A stretch of 64,000 bases of DNA from Solimonas soli DSM 21787 (GCF_000474945.1 NZ_AXDW01000001.1:310001-374000); one strand, 5' to 3'. Positions 40,009 to 50,135 are shown, numbered from the stretch's first letter. Numbers and translations are program-made. The notes: generated by a model not told the origin, from the letters alone.

Positions 40009-42396
40009 GTGGGCCCCTACGCCGAACGCATCCTGCGCCGGGTCGAGCCGCTGGTGTACGCGCGGCGCTGGCTCACGTTCGGCATCCTGCTGGCCTTCAC
40101 CGCGCTGATGCTCTGGCAGGCGCTGCGCCTGCAGCCGGATGCCGGCTTCGAGAAGCAGATCCCGCTCGACCATCCGTACATGCAGGTGTTCAAGCGCTAC
40201 GAGAAGGCCTTCGGCGGCGCCAATCTGATTTCGATCGCCGTGATGCAGAAAACGCCGGGCGACATTTACGACCCGGCCTTCCTCGACGCCCTGCGCAAGA
40301 TCACCGACGAGGTGTTCTTCCTGCCGGGCGTCGACCGCTCGCGGGTGACCTCGCTGTTCACGCCGGGCGTGCGCTACATCGAGAACGTCGAGGGCGGCTT
40401 CGCGTCCGGCGACGTGGTGCCGCGCGACTACCGGCCGACGCCGGAGATGCTGGCGCGCATCCGCGCCAATGTCGGCAAGGCCAGCATCATCGGTCGCCTG
40501 GTCTCGCTCGACCAGCGCGGCGCCCTGGTGGTCGCGGAGCTGCTCGAGCACGATCCGGAAACCGGCGCCCGCCTCGATTACCGCGAGGTGGCGCGCAAGC
40601 TGGAGGCCATTCGTGCACGCTACGAGAACGAGCGCATCGGCGTGCACATCATCGGCTTCGCCAAGGTCGTCGGCGACGTCGGCGACGCGGCCCACGAGGT
40701 CGTCGGCTTCTTCGTCATCGCGCTGGTCGCCACGTTCCTGCTGCTGTGGGCCTTCTGCGGCTCCTGGCGCCTGGCCCTGCTGCCGCTCGGCGCCGCGGTC
40801 GCCGCGGTCTGCTGGGAACTCGGCCTGCTGCGCGTCGCCGGCTACGGCCTCGATCCGTTCGCGATCCTCGTGCCGTTCCTGATCCTGGCGATCGGCGTGT
40901 CGCACGGCGTGCAGTACGTCAATGCCTGGCGCTACGAGGTCGCGGTCAACGATCTCGATTCGCTCGATGCCTCGGTCGCCACTTTCCGCCAGCTGTTCAT
41001 TCCCGGCAGCGTCGCCATCCTCACCGACGTGATCGGCTTCGCGACGCTGGCCTTCATCAAGATCGACATCGTGCGCGAAATGGCGATCAACGCGGCGATG
41101 GGCATGGCGGCGGTCATCGTCACCAACAAGCTGATGCTGCCGATCGTGCTGTCCTGGGTGCGCGTGCACGACGTGCAGCGCTTCCGCGCGCAGCAGCGCC
41201 GGCGCGTGGCGTTTTCCGATCGCCTCTGGCGCCGCCTGTCGGTGTTCGCCAGCGGCCGCGCCGCGCTGCCGGCGCTCGCCGCCGCGGTCGTCGCGCTGGC
41301 CTGGGCGCTGTGGATGTATCCGAAGCTGACCGTCGGCGATCGCCAGATCGGCGTGCCGGAGCTGCGGCCCGACAGCCGCTACAACGTCGACTCGCGCGTC
41401 ATCGGCCGCAACTTCGCGATCGGCGTCGACGTGCTCAAGGTCCTCGCCGTCGCCGGCGAATACGGCTGCGTCGATGCGCGGAAGATGGAAACGATCGACC
41501 GCCTCGCCTGGCATCTGCAGAACACCGACGGCGTGCGCTCGGTGCTGGCGCTGCCACAGCTCGCCAAGCAGGTGCGCGCCGGCTGGTTCGAGGGCGCGCC
41601 GAAGTGGCGCGTGCTGCCGCGCAACCAGGACCTCTCGCAGCTGGTTTCGCCGATTCCCAGCCAGCTCGGCCTCGCCAATCCGGATTGCAGCGTCATGCCG
41701 GTGCTGGTCTTCACGCAGGATCATCGCGCCGAGACCATCGACCGTGTCGTGGTGGCGGTGAAAGCGTTCAACAAGGCCAACGCCGGCGCGGGCGTCGACT
41801 TCGAGCTGGCCTCCGGCAATGTCGGCGTGTGGGCGGCGACCAACGAGGAAATCCGCGCGCGCGAGCTGCTGGTGATCGTCTGGGTGCACGCGACGCTCGG
41901 CCTGTTCGCCTGGCTGTCGTTCCGCAGCGGCGTCGCCGTGCTGTGCATCCTCACGCCGCTGGTGCTGTGTTCGCTGCTGACCTACGGCCTGATGGCGATG
42001 CTCGGCATCGGCATGAAGCCGGCGACGCTGCCGGTCGCCGCCTTCGGCGTCGGCATCGGCGTCGACTACAGCATTTACCTGTGGAGCGTGTTCGCGCGCC
42101 ATCTGCAAGCCGGCTCCGCCCTGCGCGAGGCGTACTACGAGGCGCTGCGTCACACCGGCAAGGCGGTGGTCTTCACCTCGGCCTCGCTGCTGCTGTCCGT
42201 GTTCACCTGGCTGTTCTCCAGCCTGCAGTTCCAGGCCGACATGGGCCTGCTGCTGCTGTTCATGTTCAGCACCAATCTCCTTGGCGCCGTCGTGCTGCTG
42301 CCGGCGCTGGCCTGGCTGGCGCTCGGCCGGCGCCCGAACCCCGGCGCCGCCGCCGCAGTCCAACATCGAGAAACCCGAGGCGAGGACCGCTCATGA
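40009..42396 (+). CDS. RND-superfamily MMPL-type transporter
   Basis: The protein has 795 residues from a GTG preceded by CGGAGAAACG. A helix at about 25-45 is followed by a large periplasmic domain, then five to six helices from residue 215 (VVGFFVIALVATFLLLW ...) and the same pattern again in the second half (ELLVIVWVHATLGLFAWL ... VGIGVDYSIYLWSVF). GIGVSHGVQYVNAW and GIGVDYSIYL are the two copies of the conserved helix-4 motif with proton-relay acid in the second. Pairs with DUF1329 proteins are found in gammaproteobacteria and are proposed to move hydrophobic compounds or lipids; the substrate is unknown. Confidence 0.9.
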   Translation: MGPYAERILRRVEPLVYARRWLTFGILLAFTALMLWQALRLQPDAGFEKQIPLDHPYMQVFKRYEKAFGGANLISIAVMQKTPGDIYDPAFLDALRKITDEVFFLPGVDRSRVTSLFTPGVRYIENVEGGFASGDVVPRDYRPTPEMLARIRANVGKASIIGRLVSLDQRGALVVAELLEHDPETGARLDYREVARKLEAIRARYENERIGVHIIGFAKVVGDVGDAAHEVVGFFVIALVATFLLLWAFCGSWRLALLPLGAAVAAVCWELGLLRVAGYGLDPFAILVPFLILAIGVSHGVQYVNAWRYEVAVNDLDSLDASVATFRQLFIPGSVAILTDVIGFATLAFIKIDIVREMAINAAMGMAAVIVTNKLMLPIVLSWVRVHDVQRFRAQQRRRVAFSDRLWRRLSVFASGRAALPALAAAVVALAWALWMYPKLTVGDRQIGVPELRPDSRYNVDSRVIGRNFAIGVDVLKVLAVAGEYGCVDARKMETIDRLAWHLQNTDGVRSVLALPQLAKQVRAGWFEGAPKWRVLPRNQDLSQLVSPIPSQLGLANPDCSVMPVLVFTQDHRAETIDRVVVAVKAFNKANAGAGVDFELASGNVGVWAATNEEIRARELLVIVWVHATLGLFAWLSFRSGVAVLCILTPLVLCSLLTYGLMAMLGIGMKPATLPVAAFGVGIGVDYSIYLWSVFARHLQAGSALREAYYEALRHTGKAVVFTSASLLLSVFTWLFSSLQFQADMGLLLLFMFSTNLLGAVVLLPALAWLALGRRPNPGAAAAVQHRETRGEDRS

Positions 42397-43751
42397 ACCC
42401 GTCGCACAACCGGCCGCTCATCATCCTCGCGGCGCTGTTCGGGCTGGCGCTCGCCGCCAACGCGAGCGCCAAGGTCGACGGCGACGAAGCCGCCAAACTC
42501 GGCAAGGAACTGACGCCGATCGGCGCCGAGGCCGGCGCCAACGCCAAGGGCACGATCCCGAAATGGGACGGCGGCCTGCCAAAGGCCGACATGCCGCGCG
42601 GCGCCAATCCTTACGCCGCCGACAAGCCGCTGTACACGATCACCGCGCAGAACGTCGTCCAGTACGGCGAGGTGCTGACCGAGGGCTACAAGGCGCTGTT
42701 CAAGACCTTCCCCGACTACAAGATGATCGTCTACCCGACGCATCGCAGCGCCTCGTACCCGGCCTGGTTCTACGCCGCCACGAAGAAGAATGCGAGCACC
42801 GTCGAGCTGACCGACAACGGCTACGGCTTCTGTTGCGCGGCGCAGGGTTATCCGTTCCCGATTCCGAAGAACGGCACCGAAGTGATGTGGAACCACATCA
42901 TGCGCTACAACACGCGCGGCCTGCGCGGCTACGTCAACTCGGCAGCGACCGCGCCCGACGGCAGCTTCGTCGTGCAGCGCGACTATGTCGAGCTGGCGTT
43001 CATGTACAACAATCCGGAGGCGACGCCCGACTCGATCAAGGGCATGAACCTCTACGCTTTCCAGAAGACCATCGCGCCGCCCAATCTCGCCGGCGAGGCG
43101 CACCTGCTGCACGTGCCGATCGACCGCATCGCCGACGAAACCGGCGTCTGGGTCTACAACAACACGGTCGGCCGCGCGCGGCGCATCGGCGAAGTGGGCT
43201 ACGACAATCCGCTGTACGACGGCCTGATGACGCACGACCAGCTCGACATGTTCAACGGTCCGCTCGACCGCTACACGATCAAGCTGATCGGCAAGAAGGA
43301 CCTGCTGATCCCGTACAACAGCTACAGGCTCTACGACCCGAAGCTGAAGTACAAGGACATCGTCAAGGCCGGCCACATCAACCAGGACCTCGCGCGCTAC
43401 GAGCTGCACCGCGTCTGGGTCATCGAGGCCAATGTGAAGCCGGGCTTCGCGCACCGCTACAAGAAGCGCGTGTTCTATCTCGACGAGGACTCGTGGATCG
43501 TCCACGCGCAGGACATCTACGACGAGCGCGACCAGTTCTGGCGCACCGCCGAGTCGCATTCGATCGCCTTCGCCAATGTGCCGGTCGTGGTCAACGGCGT
43601 GCAGGTCCACTACGACCTGCAGTCGCGGCGCTACGTCATCATCAACATGACGAACGAAGAACGAAAGCTCATGGAATACGACGTCGGGCAGAAGCCCGAC
43701 TACTTCTCGCCGGCCACGCTGAAGCGCTTCGCGACCACCGCGCAGCAGTGA
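42393..43751 (+). CDS. DUF1329 outer-membrane lipoprotein-sorting-like protein
   Basis: The protein has 452 residues. A signal peptide ends at NASA-KVDG (residue 26). DEAAKLGKELTPIGAEAGANAKGTIPKWDGG is the typical mature start of the family. The remainder has a LolA/LolB-like beta-fold with many aromatics (YDNPLYDGLMTHDQLDMFNGPLDRY, FYLDEDSWIVHAQDIYDERDQFWR). The ATG overlaps the MMPL stop (ATGA), so both proteins are made together. It is probably the periplasmic or outer-membrane partner that accepts the exported hydrophobic substrate. Confidence 0.9.
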   Translation: MNPSHNRPLIILAALFGLALAANASAKVDGDEAAKLGKELTPIGAEAGANAKGTIPKWDGGLPKADMPRGANPYAADKPLYTITAQNVVQYGEVLTEGYKALFKTFPDYKMIVYPTHRSASYPAWFYAATKKNASTVELTDNGYGFCCAAQGYPFPIPKNGTEVMWNHIMRYNTRGLRGYVNSAATAPDGSFVVQRDYVELAFMYNNPEATPDSIKGMNLYAFQKTIAPPNLAGEAHLLHVPIDRIADETGVWVYNNTVGRARRIGEVGYDNPLYDGLMTHDQLDMFNGPLDRYTIKLIGKKDLLIPYNSYRLYDPKLKYKDIVKAGHINQDLARYELHRVWVIEANVKPGFAHRYKKRVFYLDEDSWIVHAQDIYDERDQFWRTAESHSIAFANVPVVVNGVQVHYDLQSRRYVIINMTNEERKLMEYDVGQKPDYFSPATLKRFATTAQQ

Positions 43752-43892
43752 GTGAGGCCCGGGAGCCGCTCTGGTCGTCGACCTTAGTTGCTGAAAAATC
43801 GATAAAAAGTTAAGGACGAATTCAGTTTATCGCGATACGCTGGCGCCGATGAGATGCTGCATGCAGCCACGTCGAGCAACGGAAGGACGATC

Positions 43893-43997
43893 ATGAGCCA
43901 GTTGACGCACTTCTCCTGCCGCGTGGCCGCCGGCCGAGCTCTTCACGATGTCGCCCCGCCCGTCCGGTGCGTGGACGTTCGCGCCGGGGCCGATTAA
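43893..43997 (+). CDS. Candidate 34-residue small protein
   Basis: GGAAGGA lies five bases before an ATG; the frame reads MSQLTHFSCRVAAGRALHDV and fourteen more residues to TAA, ten bases before the next gene. No signal or membrane helix is seen and the family is not recognised. The surrounding gap (43752-44006) also has an AT-rich patch with CGATAAA/TTTATCG arms at 43800-43832, probably part of a promoter region. Confidence 0.3.
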   Translation: MSQLTHFSCRVAAGRALHDVAPPVRCVDVRAGAD

Positions 43998-44006
43998 ATT
44001 CCGGCC

Positions 44007-44315
44007 ATGCCCATCTTCCGGACCGTCGCCGCGCTGATCGTCAGCGGCATGTTGCTGCATGCCGCCGAGGCGGCGTATGCGCGGGCACCGGGCAAGGAGC
44101 GCGAGAGCACGCCGCCGTCCTTGCCGCCGGCCGGCCTGGTGCAGGGCGAGTCGCTGCGCGCCCCGAGCGGCCCGGCCCTGACGCCGGACGACGCCGCCCG
44201 CGAGATCCAGCGCCGCCACGGCGGTCGGGTGCTGGCGGTGCAGCCGGACGGCGCGGGCTATCGCGTGAAGATGCTCAAGGACGGCGAAGTCCGCATCTAT
44301 CAGGTCAATCCTTAG
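44007..44315 (+). CDS. Exported PepSY-domain protein
   Basis: The protein has 102 residues. A signal peptide ends near AEA-AYARA. The C-terminal 45 residues are a PepSY domain: LTPDDAAREIQRRHGGRVLAVQPDGAGYRVKMLKDGEVRIYQV. A gene of this kind in front of a PhoPQ-like pair is common in Xanthomonas relatives; it may adjust the sensor or a protease. It lies 38 bases upstream of the response regulator. Confidence 0.85.
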   Translation: MPIFRTVAALIVSGMLLHAAEAAYARAPGKERESTPPSLPPAGLVQGESLRAPSGPALTPDDAAREIQRRHGGRVLAVQPDGAGYRVKMLKDGEVRIYQVNP

Positions 44316-44353
44316 GCGGCGTTCGCCGCCATTCCAGCCAGGGAGTTTCATCC

Positions 44354-45031
44354 ATGCGCGCTTTGGTCATCGAAGACGATCCGGATCTGCGCGAGCAGGT
44401 TTCCAAGTTTCTCAGCGACGAGGGCTTCGCCGTCGATGCGGCGGCCGACGGCGACAACGGCGCCTACATGGCCGAGGAGTATCCGGCCGACGTCGCCGTC
44501 ATCGACCTCGGCCTGCCCGGCCTGCCCGGCATCGACGTCATCCGCCGCGTGCGCAAGGCCGGCCGCAAGTATCCGATCCTCATCCTCACCGCCCGCGACG
44601 GCTGGCAGAGCAAGGTCGAGGGCCTCGAAGCCGGCGCCGACGACTACCTCGTCAAGCCCTTTCACAAGGAAGAGCTGATCGCCCGCGTGCGCGCGCTGGT
44701 GCGCCGCGTCGGCGGCTGGACGCAGGCGACGCTGAGCTCCGGCCCTTACGTCGTCGACACCAGCGCCAAGTCGGTCGCGGTCGACGGCAAGCCGGTCGAC
44801 CTGACCAGCTACGAATTCCGCGTGCTCGAATATCTGCTGACGCACGCCGGCAAGGTGATCTCGAAGAGCGAGCTGACCGAACACCTCTACACCGAGGACG
44901 AGGAGCGCGACAGCAACGTCATCGAGGTCTTCATCCGCCGCCTGCGCGCCAAGCTCGACGCCGACAGCCGCTACAACCCGATCACGACCCTGCGCGGCTC
45001 CGGCTACCGGTGGGATCTGCCGCGCGCCTGA
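44354..45031 (+). CDS. PhoP-like response regulator (OmpR family)
   Basis: The protein has 225 residues. The receiver has the acidic pair EDD at 7-9, the phosphorylated Asp in VAVIDLGLPG (about 51), Thr in ILTARD and Lys in LVKPF. The winged-helix domain covers 130-222 (LTSYEFRVLEYLLTHAGKVISKSELTEHLY, NVIEVFIRRLRAKL, TLRGSGYRW). Sequence and order match PhoP of PhoPQ. The kinase gene overlaps its end by 22 bases. Confidence 0.93.
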   Translation: MRALVIEDDPDLREQVSKFLSDEGFAVDAAADGDNGAYMAEEYPADVAVIDLGLPGLPGIDVIRRVRKAGRKYPILILTARDGWQSKVEGLEAGADDYLVKPFHKEELIARVRALVRRVGGWTQATLSSGPYVVDTSAKSVAVDGKPVDLTSYEFRVLEYLLTHAGKVISKSELTEHLYTEDEERDSNVIEVFIRRLRAKLDADSRYNPITTLRGSGYRWDLPRA

Positions 45032-46377
45032 GGCGCCCCCCGCGGCTCAGCTCACTGCGGGCGCGGCTGCTCGTTTCGACGGCCGTGGTCCTGCTGGTGT
45101 TCGTCGGCCTCGGCGGCTTCGCGCTCGAGAAGGCGTTCGAGAGTGCCCTGCTGCAGGCGCAGCAGGACAAGCTCGAGGGCCTGATCTACGCGCTGCTCGG
45201 CGCCGCCTCGCTCACGGAGGCCGGCGAACTCACCATCGCGCTCGACGCCGTCCCCGACCGCCGCCTGCGCGAGCCGCTGTCCGGCCTGCAGGCGGCGCTG
45301 TTCAACGAACTCGGCGTGATGGTCTGGAGTTCCTCGCATACGCTCGATGTACCGCCGCCGCCACATCTGCAGGTCGGCGAATGGCGCTTCCAGCGCCTGC
45401 GCTCGCCGGACGCCTTCAGCCTCAGCTTCGGTCTGCGCTGGGTCGATTCGGACGGCAACCAGCCGCGCCAGTACGTCGTCAGCGTCATCGACGACACCAG
45501 TTCCTTCGATCGCCAGCTGGTGATCTTCCGCCGCACGCTGTGGCTGTGGCTCAGCGCCACCGTCGCTGCGCTGGTCGTCACCCTGCTGCTGATCCTGCGC
45601 TGGGGCCTGGCGCCGCTGCGCAAGCTGGGCCGCGAGCTGCAGCTCATCGAAACCGGCCAGCAGACCGGCATCGAGGGCAGCTATCCCGACGAGCTGACGC
45701 CGCTGACGCGCGATCTCAATGCGATGATCGTCAACGAGCACAACCAGCAGACGCGCTACCGCAACGCGCTCGGCGATCTCGCGCACACGCTGAAGACACC
45801 GCTGGCCGTGCTGCGCGGCGTGTCGAGCGACGGCAACATTCCGTCGCCACAGCAGCAGCAGCTGCACGAGCAGCTGAGCCGCATGCAGCACATCGTCGAT
45901 CACCAGCTGCGCCGCGCCGCCGCCGCCGGCAGCCGCACGCTGACCGAGCCGGTCGTGCTGCGGCCGCTGGCGGAGAAGCTGATGATGGCGCTCGCCAAGG
46001 TCTACGGCAGCCGCAACATCCGCTTCGACAACGCGCTCGATCCGGGCCTGCGCCTGCGCGCCGACCAGGGCGATCTCTACGAGCTGCTCGGCAATCTGCT
46101 CGACAACGCCGCCAAGTACGGCAACCGCCGCGTGCGCATCGCCGCGCAGGTCGACGGCAAGCTGTGCCGCATCGACGTCGACGACGACGGCCCGGGCTTC
46201 CCGCAACAGCCGGAGAAACTGCTCGAGCGCGGCGTGCGCGCGGATACGCGCAAACCCGGCCAGGGCATCGGCCTGGCGGCGGTGCGCGAAATCATCGAGG
46301 CCTACGGCGGCAATCTGACGCTTGAACGCGCGCCGCTCGGCGGCGCGCGGGTCAGCGTCATCCTGCCCTTGCGCTGA
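45010..46377 (+). CDS. PhoQ-like sensor histidine kinase
   Basis: The protein has 455 residues from GTG. Helix 1 is at about 20-42 (LLVSTAVVLLVFVGLGGFAL) and helix 2 at 175-200 (LWLWLSATVAALVVTLLLIL), flanking a periplasmic sensor of about 130 residues. The HAMP-like link is followed by the phosphorylated His in LGDLAHTLKTPLAVL, the N-box LLGNLLDNAAKYG and the G-boxes DDDGPGF and GQGIGLA. It pairs with the response regulator above; Mg2+, acid or peptides are the usual PhoQ signals, not proven here. Confidence 0.92.
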   Translation: MGSAARLRRPPRLSSLRARLLVSTAVVLLVFVGLGGFALEKAFESALLQAQQDKLEGLIYALLGAASLTEAGELTIALDAVPDRRLREPLSGLQAALFNELGVMVWSSSHTLDVPPPPHLQVGEWRFQRLRSPDAFSLSFGLRWVDSDGNQPRQYVVSVIDDTSSFDRQLVIFRRTLWLWLSATVAALVVTLLLILRWGLAPLRKLGRELQLIETGQQTGIEGSYPDELTPLTRDLNAMIVNEHNQQTRYRNALGDLAHTLKTPLAVLRGVSSDGNIPSPQQQQLHEQLSRMQHIVDHQLRRAAAAGSRTLTEPVVLRPLAEKLMMALAKVYGSRNIRFDNALDPGLRLRADQGDLYELLGNLLDNAAKYGNRRVRIAAQVDGKLCRIDVDDDGPGFPQQPEKLLERGVRADTRKPGQGIGLAAVREIIEAYGGNLTLERAPLGGARVSVILPLR

Positions 46378-46398
46378 CGAGCATCGCGCGCCCGGCGC

Positions 46399-46971
46399 TC
46401 ACACCGCCGGGAAGCGCAGGAAGTGGTTGCGGTAGTAGCGCAGTTCCTCGATCGACTCCTTGATGTCGTCGAGCGCCAGATGCTTGCTCTGCTTGTTGTA
46501 GCCCCTGGCGATGTCCGGCGCCCAGCGCGCGCAGAGTTCCTTGAGCGTGCTGACGTCGAGATTGCGGTAGTGGAAGAAACGTTCGAGCGCCGGCATCCAG
46601 CGCGCGAGGAAGCGGCGGTCCTGGCAGATCGAGTTGCCGCACATCGGCGACTTGCCGGCCGGCACCCATTTCTCGAGGAAGGCGATCGTCTGCCGCTCGG
46701 CCTCGGCATCGTCGATACCGCTCTCGCGCACGCGGCGCGTCAGGCCCGACCTGCCGTGCTGGGTCACGTTCCACTCGTCCATCATCGCCAGTTCCTCGTC
46801 CTTGCGGCGGATCGCCAACACCGGGCCTTCGGCGAGGATGTTGAGATGCAGATCGGTGACGACCGTGGCGATCTCGATGATGCGGTGCTGCTCCGGAACC
46901 AGGCCGGTCATTTCCAGATCGATCCAGATCAGGTTCAGCGGATTCGGTTCGGTCACGGGGTTTTCTTTCAT
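46399..46971 (-). CDS. orn: Oligoribonuclease
   Basis: The protein has 190 residues. The DEDDh exonuclease motifs are WIDLEMTGL, the AEGPVLAI region, LPQ-equivalent [17 protein letters not shown], and [11 protein letters not shown] with the final acid and His. It degrades two- to five-base RNA, including pGpG from cyclic di-GMP. It converges on the kinase gene and is divergent from the cystathionine synthase gene. Confidence 0.96.
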   Translation of the reverse strand: MKENPVTEPNPLNLIWIDLEMTGLVPEQHRIIEIATVVTDLHLNILAEGPVLAIRRKDEELAMMDEWNVTQHGRSGLTRRVRESGIDDAEAERQTIAFLEKWVPAGKSPMCGNSICQDRRFLARWMPALERFFHYRNLDVSTLKELCARWAPDIARGYNKQSKHLALDDIKESIEELRYYRNHFLRFPAV

Positions 46972-46986
46972 TCGAGGGATCGGGGA

Positions 46987-47010
46987 GCGATGGTATCGTG
47001 AAGCCATCGC
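46987..47010. repeat. Inverted repeat between orn and the cystathionine synthase gene
   Basis: GCGATGG and CCATCGC lie ten bases apart, 25 bases before the synthase ATG and 16 before orn. It sits in the shared promoter region and could be an operator. Confidence 0.4.
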
Positions 47011-47034
47011 GCACAACACGACGCGGAGGAGCCG

Positions 47035-48417
47035 ATGGCCCACCAAGGGGCTCACCAGGGTGCGATCCTGCAGGCGATCGGCAACACGCCGCTGGTCGAG
47101 CTGAAGAATCTCGATGGCGGCCACTGCCGCCTGTTCGCCAAGCTCGAGAACCAGAATCCGACCGGCTCGATCAAGGACCGCATCGGCCTGTCGATGATCG
47201 AGGCCGCCGAACGCGAAGGCCGCATCGCGCCCGGCGGCACGCTGATCGAAGCGACCGCCGGCAACACCGGCCTCGGCCTCGCGCTGGCCGCGAGCCAGAA
47301 GGGCTATCGGCTGATCCTCGTCATCCCCGACAAGATGGCGCAGGAGAAGATGCTGCATCTGAAAGCGCTCGGCGCCGAGTGCCGCATCACGCGCAGCGAC
47401 GTCGGCAAAGGGCACCCCGACTACTACCAGGACGTCGCCGAGCGCCTGAGCCGCGAGATTCCCGGCAGCTTCTACGTCAACCAGTTCGCCAACCCGGCGA
47501 ACCCGCTCGCGCACGAGGCGAGCACCGGCCCGGAGATCTGGGCGCAGATGGGCCAGATGCTCGACGCGGTGGTGGTCGGCGTCGGCAGCGGCGGCACGCT
47601 GACCGGCCTGTCGCGCTACTTCGCGCGCGTCGCGCCGCACGTCGAAATGGTGCTCGCCGATCCGCAGGGTTCGGTGCTGTCCGACGTCGTGCGCACCGGC
47701 AGGATCCAGAAGGAGGCCGGCAGCTGGCTGGTCGAAGGCATAGGCGAAGACTTCGTGCCGCCGAACTGCGATCTCGCCCGCGTGCGCCAGGCCTACGAGA
47801 TTCCCGACCGCGAGAGCTTCGCCGCGGCGCGTGAACTGCTGCGCCGCGAAGGCATCCTCGGCGGCTCGAGCACCGGCACCCTGCTTGCCGCGGCGCTGCG
47901 CTACTGCCGCGACCAGACTGCGCCGAAGCGCGTCGTCACGCTGGTGCCGGACAGCGGCAACAAGTATCTGTCGAAGATGTACAACGATGCCTGGCTGTTC
48001 GAGCAGGGCCTGCTCGAGCGGCCGAGCGCCGGCGGCGTGGTCGATCTCATCGTGCGCCGCTACGCCGAGGGCTCGGCCGTCACCGTGCGGCCCGACGACT
48101 CCCTGCTGCACGCCTACCGGCGCATGAAGCTGTTCGACGTCTCGCAGCTGCCGGTGATGGACGGCGACCGGCTGGTCGGCATCGTCGACGAATCGGATCT
48201 CGTGCAGCACGTCGCGCTCGATCCGGCGCGCTTCCGCGATCCGATCGGCACGGCGATGGTCGGCAGTCTCGAGACCGTCTCGCCCGACGCGCCGATCGCC
48301 GACCTGCTGCCGGTGTTCGCGCGCGATCACGTCGCCATCGTCGCCGGCCGCGACGGCTTCGTCGGCTTGATCACCCGCATCGACCTGCTGAACTATCTGC
48401 GCAAGCAACTCGCCTGA
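47035..48417 (+). CDS. Cystathionine beta-synthase with C-terminal CBS domains
   Basis: The protein has 460 residues. The PLP lysine is in [10 protein letters not shown] (about 42); the cofactor phosphate loop is GSGGTLTG (about 185). Residues 335-455 form two CBS domains ([37 protein letters not shown], then [24 protein letters not shown]). It joins homocysteine and serine to cystathionine. It is followed 15 bases later by a cystathionine lyase gene, making a reverse trans-sulfuration pair that turns methionine sulfur into cysteine. Confidence 0.93.
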   Translation: MAHQGAHQGAILQAIGNTPLVELKNLDGGHCRLFAKLENQNPTGSIKDRIGLSMIEAAEREGRIAPGGTLIEATAGNTGLGLALAASQKGYRLILVIPDKMAQEKMLHLKALGAECRITRSDVGKGHPDYYQDVAERLSREIPGSFYVNQFANPANPLAHEASTGPEIWAQMGQMLDAVVVGVGSGGTLTGLSRYFARVAPHVEMVLADPQGSVLSDVVRTGRIQKEAGSWLVEGIGEDFVPPNCDLARVRQAYEIPDRESFAAARELLRREGILGGSSTGTLLAAALRYCRDQTAPKRVVTLVPDSGNKYLSKMYNDAWLFEQGLLERPSAGGVVDLIVRRYAEGSAVTVRPDDSLLHAYRRMKLFDVSQLPVMDGDRLVGIVDESDLVQHVALDPARFRDPIGTAMVGSLETVSPDAPIADLLPVFARDHVAIVAGRDGFVGLITRIDLLNYLRKQLA

Positions 48418-48432
48418 CAGGAGAGCCACACG

Positions 48433-49602
48433 ATGAGCGATTCCTCGCCGCGCAGCGCCTTCGCGACGCGCGTCATCCACGCCGGCCAGGCTCCCGATCC
48501 CTCGACCGGCGCCATCATGCCGCCGATCTACCAGACCTCGACCTACGTGCAGTCCTCGCCGGGCGTGCACCAGGGCTACGAGTATTCGCGCTCGCAGAAC
48601 CCGACGCGCTTCGCCTACGAACGCTGCATCGCCGATCTCGAAGGCGGCCGCCACGGCTTCGCCTTCGCCTCCGGCATGGCGGCCACCGCGACGCTGCTCG
48701 ACCTGCTGGAGCCGGGCGCGCACGTGGTCGCCAGCGACGACATGTACGGCGGCAGCTACCGCCTGTTCACGCGCGTGCGCGCCGCATCGGCGGGCCTGCG
48801 CTTCTCCTTCGTCGACATGCGCGAGGCGAACAAGGTCGAGGCGGCGATCACCCCGGACACCAGGCTGATCTGGGTCGAGACGCCGACCAATCCGATGCTA
48901 AAGCTCTGCGATCTGGCGGCGATCGGCGCGATCGCGCGCCGTCGCGGCGTGCTCGCCATCGCCGACAACACCTTCGCCAGCCCGTATCTGCAACGGCCGC
49001 TCGAACATGGTTTCGACGCCGTGATGCATTCGGCGACCAAGTACATCAACGGCCATTCCGACGTGGTCGGCGGCATCGTCGTGGTCGGCGACAACGCGGA
49101 ACTGGCCGACCGCCTGCGTTTCCTGCAGAACGCGACCGGCGCAATCGCCGCACCGTTCGACAGCTTCCTCGCCCTGCGCGGCGTGAAGACGCTCGCCGTG
49201 CGCATGCAACGCCACTGCGAGAACGCGCTGGCACTCGCGCAGTGGCTGGAAACGCATCCCAGGGTTTCCCGCGTGCACTATCCCGGCCTGCCTTCGCATG
49301 CGCAGCACGCGCTGGCCGCGCGCCAGATGCACGGCGGCTACGGCGGCATGATCAGCCTCGAGCTCAAGGGCGGGCTCGACGACGCGCGCCGCTTCCTCGA
49401 ACGCTGCCGCGTCTTCGCGCTGGCCGAATCGCTCGGCGGCGTCGAAAGCCTGATCGAGCATCCGGCGATCATGACGCACGCCAGCGTGCCGCCCGAGGCG
49501 CGCGCCGCGCTCGGCATCAGCGACACGCTGTGCCGGCTGTCGGTCGGCATCGAGGATCTCGACGATCTGCGCGCCGATCTCGCGCAGGCGCTCGACGCCT
49601 GA
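48433..49602 (+). CDS. Cystathionine gamma-lyase-type PLP enzyme
   Basis: The protein has 389 residues. [11 protein letters not shown] near 50, the PLP lysine in [16 protein letters not shown] (about 200), [18 protein letters not shown] and [18 protein letters not shown] near 340 define the trans-sulfuration family. Context next to cystathionine beta-synthase favours the lyase (cystathionine to cysteine) over the synthase; the family cannot be split with certainty by sequence alone. The ribosome binding site is CAGGAGAG. Confidence 0.92.
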   Translation: MSDSSPRSAFATRVIHAGQAPDPSTGAIMPPIYQTSTYVQSSPGVHQGYEYSRSQNPTRFAYERCIADLEGGRHGFAFASGMAATATLLDLLEPGAHVVASDDMYGGSYRLFTRVRAASAGLRFSFVDMREANKVEAAITPDTRLIWVETPTNPMLKLCDLAAIGAIARRRGVLAIADNTFASPYLQRPLEHGFDAVMHSATKYINGHSDVVGGIVVVGDNAELADRLRFLQNATGAIAAPFDSFLALRGVKTLAVRMQRHCENALALAQWLETHPRVSRVHYPGLPSHAQHALAARQMHGGYGGMISLELKGGLDDARRFLERCRVFALAESLGGVESLIEHPAIMTHASVPPEARAALGISDTLCRLSVGIEDLDDLRADLAQALDA

Positions 49603-49658
49603 GCGACGGCCAGGCGATACGCGTAGAATCGCGCGCCTTCCCGTCGGAACCGCCTGCC

Positions 49659-49994
49659 ATGACCGATCTCGCCTCCCGTCGTTGCAAGCCCTGCGAGGGC
49701 GGTGTGCCCGCGCTCGATCTCGGCGCCGCCAGCAAGCTCAAGGAACAGCTGGACAAGCGCTGGAAATGGGCCCGCGAGGGCAAGGGCATCGAGGCCACGT
49801 TCGACTTCGACAACTACTGGCAGACCACCGCCTTCGTCAACGCCGTGGCCTGGATCGCGCACACGACCGACCACCATCCGGACATCAGCTTCGGCTACAA
49901 GAGCTGCACGGTGACGTACTGGACGCACACGGTGAACGGGCTGACCGAAAACGACTTCATCTGTGCGGCGAAGATCGACACGCTCCTCGACTAG
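49659..49994 (+). CDS. phhB: Pterin-4a-carbinolamine dehydratase
   Basis: The protein has 111 residues. The family core is NYWQTTAFVNAVAWIAHTTDHHPDISFGYKSCTVTYWTH with the HHP active-site trio, and it ends NDFICAAKIDTLLD. It recycles the pterin oxidised by aromatic hydroxylases and also assists as a coactivator in some species. The last 34 coding bases are repeated downstream (see the repeat at 49961-50100). Confidence 0.95.
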   Translation: MTDLASRRCKPCEGGVPALDLGAASKLKEQLDKRWKWAREGKGIEATFDFDNYWQTTAFVNAVAWIAHTTDHHPDISFGYKSCTVTYWTHTVNGLTENDFICAAKIDTLLD

Positions 49995-50100
49995 CCTGGG
50001 GCCCCAGCCCCAGGCGTTCGCCGGGCATGAAGTGCCACTGGCACTTCATGAAATCCCCGGCTCACTCTGTGCGGCGAAGATCGACACGCTGCTGGAATAG
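49961..50100 (+). repeat. Duplicated phhB 3' end flanking a double-palindrome insertion
   Basis: Bases 49961-49994 and 50067-50100 are 34-base direct repeats with three mismatches; the first 24 bases are identical. Each copy encodes the same C-terminus, AAKIDTLLD-stop or AAKIDTLLE-stop. Between them lie two palindromes: CCTGGGGC/GCCCCAGG with a four-base loop (49995-50014) and ATGAAGTGCCA/TGGCACTTCAT with one central base (50027-50049). This looks like insertion of a small repeat element that rebuilt the gene end. Confidence 0.75.
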
Positions 50101-50135
50101 GTCGCGCCGTCGGGCCCGCGCGGCCGGCATGACCT

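Noticed and set aside
43800-43836. AGTTTA-like half sites before the PepSY-PhoPQ-like genes as a PhoP box
   Set aside because: The half sites are spaced about 16 bases apart rather than the 11 of a PhoP box, and one is degenerate.
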